A DNA stretch of 64,000 bases, taken from the NCBI RefSeq assembly GCF_016863555.1, contig NZ_BOPC01000013.1:124001-188000 (forward strand). Direction: 5' to 3'. The notes beneath the pieces are model-generated. The model saw only the letters and a program-made list of their open reading frames with translations. It was not told where the DNA came from and did not search any database. Both the position numbers and the translations under genes were made by a program. This document shows, piece by piece, positions 26,423-34,449 of the stretch (position 1 is its first letter; every line of letters begins with the position of its first letter). This DNA comes from Micromonospora qiuiae (GTDB lineage: Bacteria > Actinomycetota > Actinomycetes > Mycobacteriales > Micromonosporaceae).

Positions 26423-27514
26423 TCAGTCCAGGGTGAAGTAGTCGGGGCCGGCGTAGACGCCGGTCTTCAGCTTGGTGCGCTGCATCAGCAGGTCGTTCAG
26501 CAGACTGGAGGCGCCGAAGCGGAACCAGTCCGGGTCCAGCCAGTCCGGCCCGACGGTCTCGTTGACCATGACCAGGTACTTGATGGCGTCCTTGGTGGTC
26601 CTGATGCCGCCGGCCGGCTTCACGCCGACCTGCCGTCCGGTGGCGGCCCGGAAGTCGCGGACCGCCTCCAGCATCACCAGCGTCACCGGCAGGGTGGCCG
26701 CGACCGGGACCTTGCCGGTGGAGGTCTTGATGAAATCGCCGCCGGCCAGCATCGCCAGCCAGGAGGCGCGGCGCACGTTGTCGTAGGTGGCCAACTCGCC
26801 GGTCTCCAGGATCACCTTAAGGTGGGCTCGCGGTCGCCCTTGGCGACCGGCATCAGCACCGCCGCAGGCATCCTTGATCGCCACGATCTCGTCGTACACC
26901 TCGCCGTAGCGACCGGCCAGGAAGGCACCTCGGTTGATCACCATGTCGATCTCGTCGGCCCCGGCCTCGACCGCCGCGCGGGTGTCGGCGAGCTTGACCT
27001 CCAGCGGCGCCTGACCCGACGGGAACGCCGTCGCCACGCTGGCCAGGTGCACTCCGCCGAGTCCGGTCGGCGCGGCGCCGCCCGCCGGTTCCGATCCGTC
27101 GGATGGCCGTCCGGTGGCGCTGCCGGGTCCCGGTCCGTCGGATGGCCGTCCGGGCCCGGTGGCGCGCAGCACCTCGGCCGCGTACGGGACCATCGAGGGA
27201 TAGACGCAGACCGCGCCGACGTGCGGGCAGGACGGGTCGGCCGGATCCGGTCGCAGTGCCTTGGCGGCGAGCGCCCGCACCTTGCCCGGGGTGTCCGCCC
27301 CCTCCAGCGTGGTCAGGTCCACCATCCGAATGGCGAGGTCGATCGCCTGGGCCTTGGCGGTGGTCTTGATGGATCGGGTGCCGAGTTGGGCTGCCCGCTG
27401 CTCCGCGCCGACCTGGTCCACGCCCGGTAGGCCGTGCAGGAAGGCTCGCAGAGCAGTCTCGGATCGTCCCAGTTCGGAGAGGTCCGACCGGGCCGACGTC
27501 GCTGTCGCCGTCAT
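26423..27514 (-). CDS. deoC: deoxyribose-phosphate aldolase with a Gly/Pro-rich insertion
   Basis: This 363-residue enzyme cleaves deoxyribose 5-phosphate to glyceraldehyde 3-phosphate and acetaldehyde. The Schiff-base lysine is in DFIKTSTGK, with LKVILETGEL and VGVKPAGGIRT as further hallmarks. About 35 residues (roughly 117-151) rich in G, P, S and A, including two GRPSDG copies, interrupt the usual sequence between PYAAEVLRA and GGVHLASVATAFP. This makes the protein longer than most bacterial DeoC. It leads the deoC-aldh-aldh operon. Confidence 0.9.
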   Translation of the reverse strand: MTATATSARSDLSELGRSETALRAFLHGLPGVDQVGAEQRAAQLGTRSIKTTAKAQAIDLAIRMVDLTTLEGADTPGKVRALAAKALRPDPADPSCPHVGAVCVYPSMVPYAAEVLRATGPGRPSDGPGPGSATGRPSDGSEPAGGAAPTGLGGVHLASVATAFPSGQAPLEVKLADTRAAVEAGADEIDMVINRGAFLAGRYGEVYDEIVAIKDACGGADAGRQGRPRAHLKVILETGELATYDNVRRASWLAMLAGGDFIKTSTGKVPVAATLPVTLVMLEAVRDFRAATGRQVGVKPAGGIRTTKDAIKYLVMVNETVGPDWLDPDWFRFGASSLLNDLLMQRTKLKTGVYAGPDYFTLD

Positions 27515-27552
27515 GGCTGGAAGTCTACGCGGGCCGACCCGCAGTGATCTTG

Positions 27553-27612
27553 GTCGCTGCCGCTGCCGCTGCCGTTGTCGCTGTCGTTGTCGTTGTCGTT
27601 GTCGCTGCCGTT
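27553..27612. repeat. hexanucleotide microsatellite (GYCGYT)10
   Basis: Ten consecutive 6-bp units of the form G[CT]CG[CT]T fill most of the gap between divergent deoC and upp. The variation among units is limited to C/T changes. It starts 38 bp before the deoC start codon and could change promoter spacing by slippage. Confidence 0.75.
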
Positions 27613-27723
27613 GCCCGAGCGAGTGCTGATCGGGTTCGGACTGTGGCGGTTCGCGGGTGAGCGACGCCGCTGGTCCGGGCGGGCCCCGCGCGCCGGCGGC
27701 CGGGCGGGGTAGGTTGACCGATC

Positions 27724-28356
27724 GTGGACGTACTCGTCATTGACCATCCGCTCGCCCAGTCTCGGCTGACCGCCATGCGGGACGAACGGACCGACGCCGC
27801 CTCGTTCCGGGCGGCGCTGCACGAACTCACCACCATGCTGGTGTACGAGGCGGCGCGCGCCTTCCCGGTCGAGAAGTACCCGGTGCAGACCCCGGTCACC
27901 GCCACCGAGGGCACCCGGCTGGCCAACCCGCCGCTGCTGGTGCCGGTGCTGCGGGCCGGGCTCGGCATGGCCGACGCCGCGCTGGGGCTGCTGCCCGAGT
28001 CGTCGATGGGTTTCGTCGGGCTGGCCCGCGACGAGGAGACGTTCGAACCGCGCGCCTACATGGAGTCGCTGCCCCGGGACCTGAGCGGCCTGCCGGTGCT
28101 GGTCCTCGACCCGATGCTGGCCACCGGCGGGTCGCTGGAGCACTGCTGCCGGCTGCTGGCCGAGCGTGGCTGCACCGACATCACCGTGCTCTGCGTACTG
28201 GCCGCGCCGGCGGGCATCGAGCGGCTGGAGCGTTCCGGCCTGCCTCTGCGTCTGGTCACCGCCTCGATCGACGAGGGCCTCAACGACAGCAAGTTCATCG
28301 TGCCCGGCCTCGGCGACGCCGGCGACCGCCAGTTCGGCGGCATGCCCCGCTTCTAA
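27724..28356 (+). CDS. upp: uracil phosphoribosyltransferase
   Basis: This 210-residue enzyme makes UMP from uracil and PRPP. The PRPP loop reads [13 protein letters not shown] (about residues 122-134), and [27 protein letters not shown] and the C-terminal [12 protein letters not shown] are typical of Upp. The start is GTG at 27724. It diverges from deoC across the microsatellite. Confidence 0.93.
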   Translation: MDVLVIDHPLAQSRLTAMRDERTDAASFRAALHELTTMLVYEAARAFPVEKYPVQTPVTATEGTRLANPPLLVPVLRAGLGMADAALGLLPESSMGFVGLARDEETFEPRAYMESLPRDLSGLPVLVLDPMLATGGSLEHCCRLLAERGCTDITVLCVLAAPAGIERLERSGLPLRLVTASIDEGLNDSKFIVPGLGDAGDRQFGGMPRF

Positions 28357-28379
28357 CGGAGCCGGCGCCCGGCACCTCA

Positions 28380-28444
28380 CCGTTGATCATGAGGTTAGCG
28401 GCAGTGGTTGATCTCCGTACTGCCGCTAACCTCATGATCAACGG
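28380..28444. terminator. 26-bp perfect inverted repeat after upp
   Basis: The arms 28380-28405 and 28419-28444 are perfectly complementary over 26 bp (beginning CCGTTGATCATGAGG) around a 13-nt loop. It lies 24 nt after the upp stop and before the opposing DUF397 gene, so it can end transcription from both sides. The outer half resembles the palindrome at 44412-44481, suggesting a dispersed repeat family. Confidence 0.65.
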
Positions 28445-28485
28445 GACGCTGGCGGCGACGCCTACCGGTGAGCCGGTCAGCAGGG

Positions 28486-28689
28486 TCAGCGGGGCAGTTG
28501 ATCGGACCGGACGGCGGTGACGAAGGCGGACCAGGCGGCGGGTGCGATGGTGAGCGCCGGTCCGGCCGGGTCCTTGCTGTCCCGGATGCCGACGACACCG
28601 GGCAGGTTGTCGGCAACCTCGACACAGTCGCCGCCGTTGGTGCCGCTGCGGGTGCTGGTGCGCCAGCGGGCGCCGGTCAGGTCACTCAT
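28486..28689 (-). CDS. DUF397 domain protein
   Basis: About 67 residues of the DUF397 family: WRTSTRSGTNGGDCVEVADN, VGIRDSKDPAGPAL, then FVTAVRSDQL. It starts at ATG 28689 with GGGGAGAG upstream and overlaps the end of the XRE gene by 8 nt. In actinomycetes such small proteins accompany DUF5753-type XRE regulators (WhiJ-like systems). Some pairs affect development, but the biochemical role here is unknown. Confidence 0.85.
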   Translation of the reverse strand: MSDLTGARWRTSTRSGTNGGDCVEVADNLPGVVGIRDSKDPAGPALTIAPAAWSAFVTAVRSDQLPR

Positions 28690-29566
28690 AGCACTCTCCC
28701 CGGATGGCATCGATCAGTTCCACTGATTGTCGCTCATCCAACGCGAGCGACTCCAGCCCTCGCCAGACCCGTTCATAGGCGGCGATTTCCGCCGGCTGGT
28801 CGAGGTAGAGCGCGCCGGTGAGCCCTTCGACGTAGACCGTCGGCGGCTCGCTGGGGGTGCCCAGTGTCGAGTCGGGAAAGTCGAGCAGGACGAAGGTGCC
28901 CGCCTCGGCGGCCAGCGGTGGACCGGCCGCCAGCGGCAGCACCCGGATCGTGATGTTGTGTCGTTGGCCGACGGTGAGCAGGTGCCGGAGTTGGTCGGCC
29001 ATCACCGGCCGGTCCGGCACCGGGCGACGCAGCACCGCCTCGCTGAGCATCACGGTCAGGTGCGGGGCCGGCGGTAGCCGTCGGGCCAGCAGGCCCTGGC
29101 GCTGGATCCGTAGGTTCACCGCCTTCTGCCGCTCCTCCTCCGCCAGCTCCGGCCGGTTCTTCAAAAAGAGCGCGGTGGCGTACCCGGGGGTCTGCAACAG
29201 TCCGGGCACCAGTTCGGCGTTGTAGTGCCGGACGCTGCTGGCCACGCTCTCCAACCCCATGTAGAGCGAGAACCAGGCCGGGATGGAGCGGCCGTACGCG
29301 TGCCACCAACCCTCCGCCCGGCCGACCTCGGCGAGCCCGAGCAGCACGCTCGCCTGCTCCGGGGTGGCTCGGTACAGCTCGCAGAGCACTCGGACGTCCG
29401 GGGTCCGCGCGGCGGTGTCGCCCCGTTCGATGCGCCAGATCTTCTGCCGCGAGCAGCCCAGCTCCTCAGCGGCCGCGTCCATGCTGACCTGGGCGTCCAT
29501 CCGAAGTTGAGTGAGCAGCCTGCCGAGTTGCCGTCGCGGCACCGTCGAACTGTTTGTTGCATGCAC
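28682..29566 (-). CDS. XRE-family regulator with DUF5753 domain
   Basis: About 294 residues. An N-terminal helix-turn-helix (LGRLLTQLRMDAQVSMDAAAEELGCSRQKIWRIERG) is followed by a long DUF5753 region (YNAELVPGLLQTPGYATALF through the C-terminus). GTG 29566 is preferred: it has GGAGGG 9 nt upstream, while an upstream ATG at 29623 adds 19 residues of poor quality. The start codon lies in a TGTTGCA-N7-TGCAACA palindrome, suggesting autorepression. Co-transcribed with the DUF397 gene. Confidence 0.85.
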   Translation of the reverse strand: MHATNSSTVPRRQLGRLLTQLRMDAQVSMDAAAEELGCSRQKIWRIERGDTAARTPDVRVLCELYRATPEQASVLLGLAEVGRAEGWWHAYGRSIPAWFSLYMGLESVASSVRHYNAELVPGLLQTPGYATALFLKNRPELAEEERQKAVNLRIQRQGLLARRLPPAPHLTVMLSEAVLRRPVPDRPVMADQLRHLLTVGQRHNITIRVLPLAAGPPLAAEAGTFVLLDFPDSTLGTPSEPPTVYVEGLTGALYLDQPAEIAAYERVWRGLESLALDERQSVELIDAIRGECYE

Positions 29567-29575
29567 CGTGCAACA
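29555..29575 (-). promoter_or_regulatory. palindrome over the start codon of the XRE gene
   Basis: TGTTGCA (29555-29561), 7-nt spacer, TGCAACA (29569-29575), overlapping the GTG start. A further TGCAAC half-site lies about 20 nt upstream (about 29591). Probable operator for the regulator itself (inference). Confidence 0.4.
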
Positions 29576-29640
29576 CCCTCCGTCCCAGAATGCAACGCAT
29601 ACGGTTGAGCGGTGAAACGCCAAAAACCGTATTGCCCGCT

Positions 29641-30415
29641 AAAAGCGGAATATGACGATGGCTGATGTGGTGATGCTATTTGGTAGAGCCCTGAGTGAGC
29701 AAGCCGCAACGGAGTGTTGTTCTGGCGGGCGTCATCTTCCGGTCGTACCGTCCGAGCTATGCCTCGTCATCGGCGACCGCCACAACGAGGTCGGCGTCGC
29801 CTCTCCTATCAACTCGCCCGACTCCAGGCGCTCGATCATCGCCGATCGCCGATCGCCGATCGCCGTTTCGCCGTGATGGCGCCATCCCGACCGATCAGAC
29901 ACCGCCATACCGACGAAACGGAGTCGATGAACTGGCAGCGAAAGTCAGCGGCCGATCACTGAGAGGACGCACAGTGGAGGGGGTGAGGGCGGGCTGACTC
30001 ATCCACTCCGTCAGCGCCGCGGAGCCAACGCCTCCCGCGATTAGCCGATATTCGCCTGTTAGCGGCAGAACCTTTGGTCGGGTGTCAAGTGAGTCCGGCA
30101 GTAGAGCGATGGTGACGTCCCGGCCCGTGCAGCGACCGGCCGATCTGCCTGAGGCGCTCTCTTCCGGCACCGTCGCCCAAGACGCCGCAAGTCGCGGGTC
30201 TGGGCACGAGATGCCGCGACTTGCGGCCTCAGCGAACCCGGACACCCCGACATGCCGCAAGCCGCGCCGCTCACCGGGCGGGATAGCGCGGCATGCCGCA
30301 ACTCGTGCCCACCCGGTCGGCCGGAACGCCCCGACATGCCGCATCCCGCGCCATCCACCACCCCAGGCACAGAGCATTACCGGGCATGGACCCCGACCTC
30401 GCCTATTGCCGGTTT
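29641..30415. other. repeat-rich intergenic region without a convincing gene
   Basis: About 800 bp lie between the XRE gene and the mutase. Forward and reverse ORFs here have no family features and lower third-position GC than real genes nearby. Visible content: about four GATCGCC heptamers (about 29834-29865), and a cluster of GCCGCAAG-type palindromes (30184-30345) with perfect 14-bp arms at 30184-30197 and 30214-30227. The motif ACATGCCGCA occurs at 30250 and 30334. No RNA gene was recognised. Confidence 0.6.
30184..30345. repeat. cluster of GCCGCAAGTCGCGG palindromes
   Basis: A perfect inverted repeat (GCCGCAAGTCGCGG 30184-30197 with CCGCGACTTGCGGC 30214-30227) is followed by degenerate copies with ATGCCGCAA at 30251, 30293 and 30336. 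GGGCACGAG (30202-30210) can also pair with CTCGTGCCC (30302-30310). It looks like nested REP-type sequences. Confidence 0.6.
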
Positions 30416-30472
30416 GTTAAAAGGGGGCCCTTCCTATACACGAGGCGTTAAAAAGGGGCCCTTCCTTACACG
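30416..30472. repeat. composite AAGGGGCCCTT element, copy A (terminator-like)
   Basis: Two direct units of the form GTTAA-N-AAGGGGCCCTTCC followed by TATACAC/TTACACG, separated by GAGGC. Each unit contains a GGGCCC-centred palindrome. The TAA stop of the mutase gene falls in the second unit. Related copies lie at 53014-53068 and, in the opposite direction, 56744-56800. Confidence 0.7.
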
Positions 30473-32196
30473 CCCAGGGCGTGGGCGATTTCGGTGCGTA
30501 GGGTTGCGACGGCGCTTGTGGCGTGCGAACGCGCCGCGGCCACGTCGCCGTCGGCGACCGGTTCCACCACTTCGAGGTACGCCTTGAGCTTCGGTTCGGT
30601 GCCGGAGGGGCGGATCACCACCCGGGCGGTGCCGGTACGCAGGATCAGCACATCCGCCTCGGGGAGCAGGTCCCGGGTCTCGGTGACCGGCTGGCCGAGC
30701 AGCGTGGTCGGGGTGGCGGCGCGGACGCGGGCCATCGCGTCGGCGATCAGCCGCAGGTCGTCGACGCGCACCGAGAGCTGATCGGTGTGGTGCACGCCGA
30801 ACTCGGCGGCCAGCTCGTCCAGCCGGTCGGTGAGCGTGCGGCCCTGTGCCTTGAGGCCGGCGGCCAACTCGGCGACGGTCAGCGCGGCGGTGATGCCGTC
30901 CTTGTCCCGAACGTGCTCGGGGGCGACGCAGTAGCCGAGCGCCTCCTCGTAACCGAACACCAGCGGCTCGGCGCCACCGCCGGCTCGCACGATCCACTTG
31001 AAACCGGTCAGCGTCTCGTCGTACGGCAGACCCCGCGCGGCGCACATCGCCTGCAGCAGCGACGAGGAGACGATGGTGGTGGCGTACAGGCCGGTCACCC
31101 CACGCCGCATCAGATGGTCGGCGAGCAGTACGCCCAGCTCGTCCCCGCGCAGCATCCGCCAGCCGGGTCGCCCCGGCGCGGCCTGCGGACCGCCGGCACC
31201 GGCGCTGCCGTCCGATGTGACCGGACCGTTGCCGGGGTCGGGGACCGCGACGGCGCAGCGATCGGCGTCGGGATCGTTGGCGATGGCCAGGTCAGCGCCG
31301 GTCGATTCGGCAAGTGCGACCAGGCGGTCCACCGCTCCCGGCTCCTCGGGGTTGGGGAAGCTCACGGTGGGGAAGTCCGGGTCGGGCTCGGCCTGGTCCG
31401 GCACCACCCCGGGCACGGCGAACCCGGCGGCGGCGAAGGCGGCGGTGAGGACGGTCGCCCCGACGCCGTGCAGCGGGGTGTACGCCACGTTCAGGTCCCG
31501 AGCACCACCGGCGGGCACCACCTGCACCGCCCGGGCCACGTACCCGGCGACGAGGTCGTCGCCGAGCACCTGCCCGGTCGGGCCGAGCGGCACTTCGGCG
31601 AGCGGGCCGACGGCGCGGATGGCGGCCTCGATGCCGGCGTCGGCGGGCGGCACGATCTGCGCCCCGGCGCCCAGCGCCCCGCCGAGTTCGGCACCGAGGT
31701 AGACCTTGTAGCCGTTGTCCTGCGGCGGGTTGTGGCTCGCGGTCACCATCACTCCGGCGACCGCGCCCAGGTGCCGCACGGCGTAGGCGAGCACCGGGGT
31801 GGGCAGTGGGCGGGGGAGCAGCAGCGCCGGGCGTCCCGCCCCGGTGGCGACCTGGGCGGTCCGCTCGGCGAACTCGCGAGAGCCGCGCCGGGCGTCGTAC
31901 CCGATCACCAGCGGGCCGGTGCCGCCCTGGGCCGCGAGCCAGGCGACCAGCCCGGCGGCGGCCTGGGTGACCACCGCCAGGTTCATCCCGTTGGGGCCGG
32001 CACGCAGCGGCCCGCGCAGCCCGGCGGTGCCGAAGGTCAGCGGCCCGGCGAACCGGTCGGCCAACTCGGCTGCGCTGGCCGGGAGGCGATCGAGCACCGC
32101 CCGCAACTCCGCCCGGTCGGCCGGGTCGGGGTCGTCGGCGAGCCAGCGCTCGGCCCGCTCGCGGAGGATGTCGAGGTCAGTGGTGTCCGCCGCCAT
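30466..32196 (-). CDS. phospho-sugar mutase (phosphoglucomutase/phosphomannomutase family)
   Basis: This 576-residue alpha-D-phosphohexomutase-fold enzyme has the phosphoserine loop TASHNPPQDNGYKVY (about residues 150-164), the magnesium loop NDPDADR (about 308-314), the sugar loop GYEEALGY and the phosphate loop RPSGTEPKLKAY. Its length and N-terminal extension resemble the PmmB class, which includes phosphopentomutases. With upp and deoC nearby it could interconvert ribose or deoxyribose phosphates. The exact substrate cannot be fixed from sequence. Confidence 0.85.
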   Translation of the reverse strand: MAADTTDLDILRERAERWLADDPDPADRAELRAVLDRLPASAAELADRFAGPLTFGTAGLRGPLRAGPNGMNLAVVTQAAAGLVAWLAAQGGTGPLVIGYDARRGSREFAERTAQVATGAGRPALLLPRPLPTPVLAYAVRHLGAVAGVMVTASHNPPQDNGYKVYLGAELGGALGAGAQIVPPADAGIEAAIRAVGPLAEVPLGPTGQVLGDDLVAGYVARAVQVVPAGGARDLNVAYTPLHGVGATVLTAAFAAAGFAVPGVVPDQAEPDPDFPTVSFPNPEEPGAVDRLVALAESTGADLAIANDPDADRCAVAVPDPGNGPVTSDGSAGAGGPQAAPGRPGWRMLRGDELGVLLADHLMRRGVTGLYATTIVSSSLLQAMCAARGLPYDETLTGFKWIVRAGGGAEPLVFGYEEALGYCVAPEHVRDKDGITAALTVAELAAGLKAQGRTLTDRLDELAAEFGVHHTDQLSVRVDDLRLIADAMARVRAATPTTLLGQPVTETRDLLPEADVLILRTGTARVVIRPSGTEPKLKAYLEVVEPVADGDVAAARSHATSAVATLRTEIAHALGV

Positions 32197-32268
32197 GGCC
32201 TCTTGATAGCACGACGGCGGATCACCACGGACGCGCGCCCTGGCTGAGCCGGATGCGCGCGCCCTGGC

Positions 32269-34449
32269 TCAGCCGGCGGCGGTGAGCTGGAACGACTTCA
32301 GCATCTCGTCGTAGATCGGCTTGCTCTCCGCGAACCGGGAGTCGTTCGCGGTGAGGTAGAAGGAGTACATCCGGCCGTCGTGGGCCACCCCGTGCCACAC
32401 ACCGTGCCGCATGTCGTCACCCTCGCCGCAGGTGTACTCGAACTCGGCCGACGGCTTGCCGGCGAGTTCCTTGGTCTCCATGGAGATCTGGGTGTACGGC
32501 TTGGCGCAGGAGGTGGCCTTGTCGCGCAGGAAGTTCTCCGCGCTCTGCGCCCAGCGGGCCGAGTCGCCGCGCCACTCCTCGTTGAGGATGCGGACCCGCC
32601 GGCCGCTGTCCTCCGGGTCGGTGTAGTCGACGTAGACGGCACCCTTGGGCGCGGCCTTCTTCCAGCCCTTGGGCACCAGCACCCGCACACCGCGCGCCGA
32701 GTGCTCCTGCATCTCGACGCCGGGGCCCTCCTCGCTGGTGTTGGCCGGGTCGGCGACCGGGGTGGTGGGCGGCGCGTCGTCGCCGCCGGAGAGCGCCACG
32801 ACGCCGATCACCAGGAGCAGCACGAGGCCGCCGGCCGCAGCGAGTTGGATCTTGCGCGGCCAGCCCTTCACCGTGGCGACCAGACGGGCGCCGGTGGCCT
32901 TCGCCCGGTCGAGCGGGCTGCTGCCGCCACCACCGCCGGCCGGTGGCTGTGCACCGTACGGCTGGCTCGGCGCCGCCGGCCACTGGCCGGCACCGTAGCC
33001 GCCGCCGAGATGCTGGGTGGCCTCCGGCGCTCCGCCGCCGTAGCCGAACACCTCGGGCCCGACGCGCTGGGTCGCGTCCGCGCCGATGCGCTGGGTGCTG
33101 TCGGCGCCGATGCGCTGGGTCGCTTCGGCCCCGCCGATCCGCTGGGTGGCTTCGGCCCCGCCGATGTGTTGGGTGGCTTCGGCCCCGCCGATGTGTTGGG
33201 TCGCCTCCGCCCCGCCGCCGTAGGTGCCGCCGTAGGTGCGGCCGACTGGTGTGGGGGACGTGACGTTCTGCGGCGCCGGTCGGGCCAGCGCGTCGGCGTT
33301 GGTGTCATCCATCGCGGCGGCGCTGACCGGGGCGACCTGCCCGGGGCGCTCACCGCGGCGCAGCGCGGCGAGCCGGTCGGTCAGCGACTCGCCCGGGGCG
33401 AGCATCGCAGGGCCGCCGATCTGCCCGCTCGGCTCGGGCTTCTTCGCCGGCGGCGCGGTGATCGGCGCGGGCTGCGGCATCTGCATCACCGAGTACGGGT
33501 CGGTCATCGAGTTGACCGCAGCGGCGTTGCTGCTCAGCGGCCCGGCGAGCAGTTCGCGCAGCATGGCGCGGGCGGTGTGCACGTCGAGCCGGCGGGCCGG
33601 GTCCTTCTCCAGCAGCCCCATCAGCACCCGGGTCAGCGGGCCGCTGCGCTGCGGCGGGGCGGGCGGGTCCTCGACCACCGCGTGCATGGTCTCGATCGGG
33701 TCGCCCCGGTCGAAGGGCGGGCGACCCTCCACCGCGGTGTAGAGCGTCACGCCGAGCGAGAAGAGATCGCTGGGCGGGCCGAACTCCTGGCCCATGGCCC
33801 GCTCGGGCGAGATGAAGTGCGGTGAGCCGAGCACCATGCCTGGCGTGGTGAGCTGAACGTCGGTGGGCATCCGCGCCACCCCGAAGTCGGTCAGCACGCA
33901 ACGCCCGTCGGAGCAGATCAGCACGTTGGCGGGCTTGACGTCGCGGTGCAGTACGCCGATCGCGTGAGCCACCTCCAGCGCGCCGAGCAGGGCAATCCCG
34001 ATCTTGGCGACCACCCGCTGGGCGATCGGACCGTCCTCGATCACCATGTCGGCGAGGCTGCGGGCGTCGAGGAGTTCCATCACGATCCACGGCCGACCGC
34101 CCTCGGTGACCACGTCGTACACCTGCACAACGGCAGGGTGGGCGAGGGCGGCGGCGGCGCGGGCCTCGCGCAGGGTGCGTTCGTACATCGCGTCGCGGTC
34201 GCTCGGGGCCAGGCCCGGCGGGAGGACGACCTCCTTGACCGCCACGTCGCGGCGCAGAAGTGTGTCTGTGGCCCGCCAGACCGTGCCCATGCCACCGTTG
34301 CCGACCGTGGAGCGCAACGAGTACCGGTCACCGATGACGGTGCCGGGTGTCGCGCGGTCGTTGGTGGGGATGCTGACTGGTCCGCCGCTCCACGTCGGGA
34401 TCTGAGTCACAGAAAAGCCACCGGGGGAAGTCGAGGGGGGCTGGGACAC
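32269..34449 (-). CDS. transmembrane Ser/Thr protein kinase with TQ repeats
   Basis: This 726-residue Hanks-type kinase has the glycine loop VGNGGMGTVWRA, catalytic loop HRDVKPANVL and TDFGVARM activation start, all within about residues 40-300. Residues about 410-475 consist of 9-residue repeats (GGAEATQHI and variants, seven TQ sites including one after a break). A membrane helix follows (LAAAGGLVLLLVIGVVAL, about 530-548), then an outer domain of about 170 residues starting ARGVRVLVPKGWKKAAPKG. The tandem Thr sites sit on the cytoplasmic side and could be autophosphorylated to recruit FHA proteins (inference). GTG start. Confidence 0.88.
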   Translation of the reverse strand: MSQPPSTSPGGFSVTQIPTWSGGPVSIPTNDRATPGTVIGDRYSLRSTVGNGGMGTVWRATDTLLRRDVAVKEVVLPPGLAPSDRDAMYERTLREARAAAALAHPAVVQVYDVVTEGGRPWIVMELLDARSLADMVIEDGPIAQRVVAKIGIALLGALEVAHAIGVLHRDVKPANVLICSDGRCVLTDFGVARMPTDVQLTTPGMVLGSPHFISPERAMGQEFGPPSDLFSLGVTLYTAVEGRPPFDRGDPIETMHAVVEDPPAPPQRSGPLTRVLMGLLEKDPARRLDVHTARAMLRELLAGPLSSNAAAVNSMTDPYSVMQMPQPAPITAPPAKKPEPSGQIGGPAMLAPGESLTDRLAALRRGERPGQVAPVSAAAMDDTNADALARPAPQNVTSPTPVGRTYGGTYGGGAEATQHIGGAEATQHIGGAEATQRIGGAEATQRIGADSTQRIGADATQRVGPEVFGYGGGAPEATQHLGGGYGAGQWPAAPSQPYGAQPPAGGGGGSSPLDRAKATGARLVATVKGWPRKIQLAAAGGLVLLLVIGVVALSGGDDAPPTTPVADPANTSEEGPGVEMQEHSARGVRVLVPKGWKKAAPKGAVYVDYTDPEDSGRRVRILNEEWRGDSARWAQSAENFLRDKATSCAKPYTQISMETKELAGKPSAEFEYTCGEGDDMRHGVWHGVAHDGRMYSFYLTANDSRFAESKPIYDEMLKSFQLTAAG
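33061..33219. repeat. 27-bp tandem repeats in the kinase gene
   Basis: Successive units of 27 or 24 bp encode G(G)AEATQ(H/R)I-type peptides, the first two translated units being nearly identical in DNA. They are in frame and keep the reading frame when units are gained or lost. The spacing is that of coding repeats; there are no spacers as in CRISPR arrays. Confidence 0.8.

Noticed and set aside
33061-33219. CRISPR-like array
   Set aside because: Repeats are contiguous coding units of 24-27 bp without spacers.
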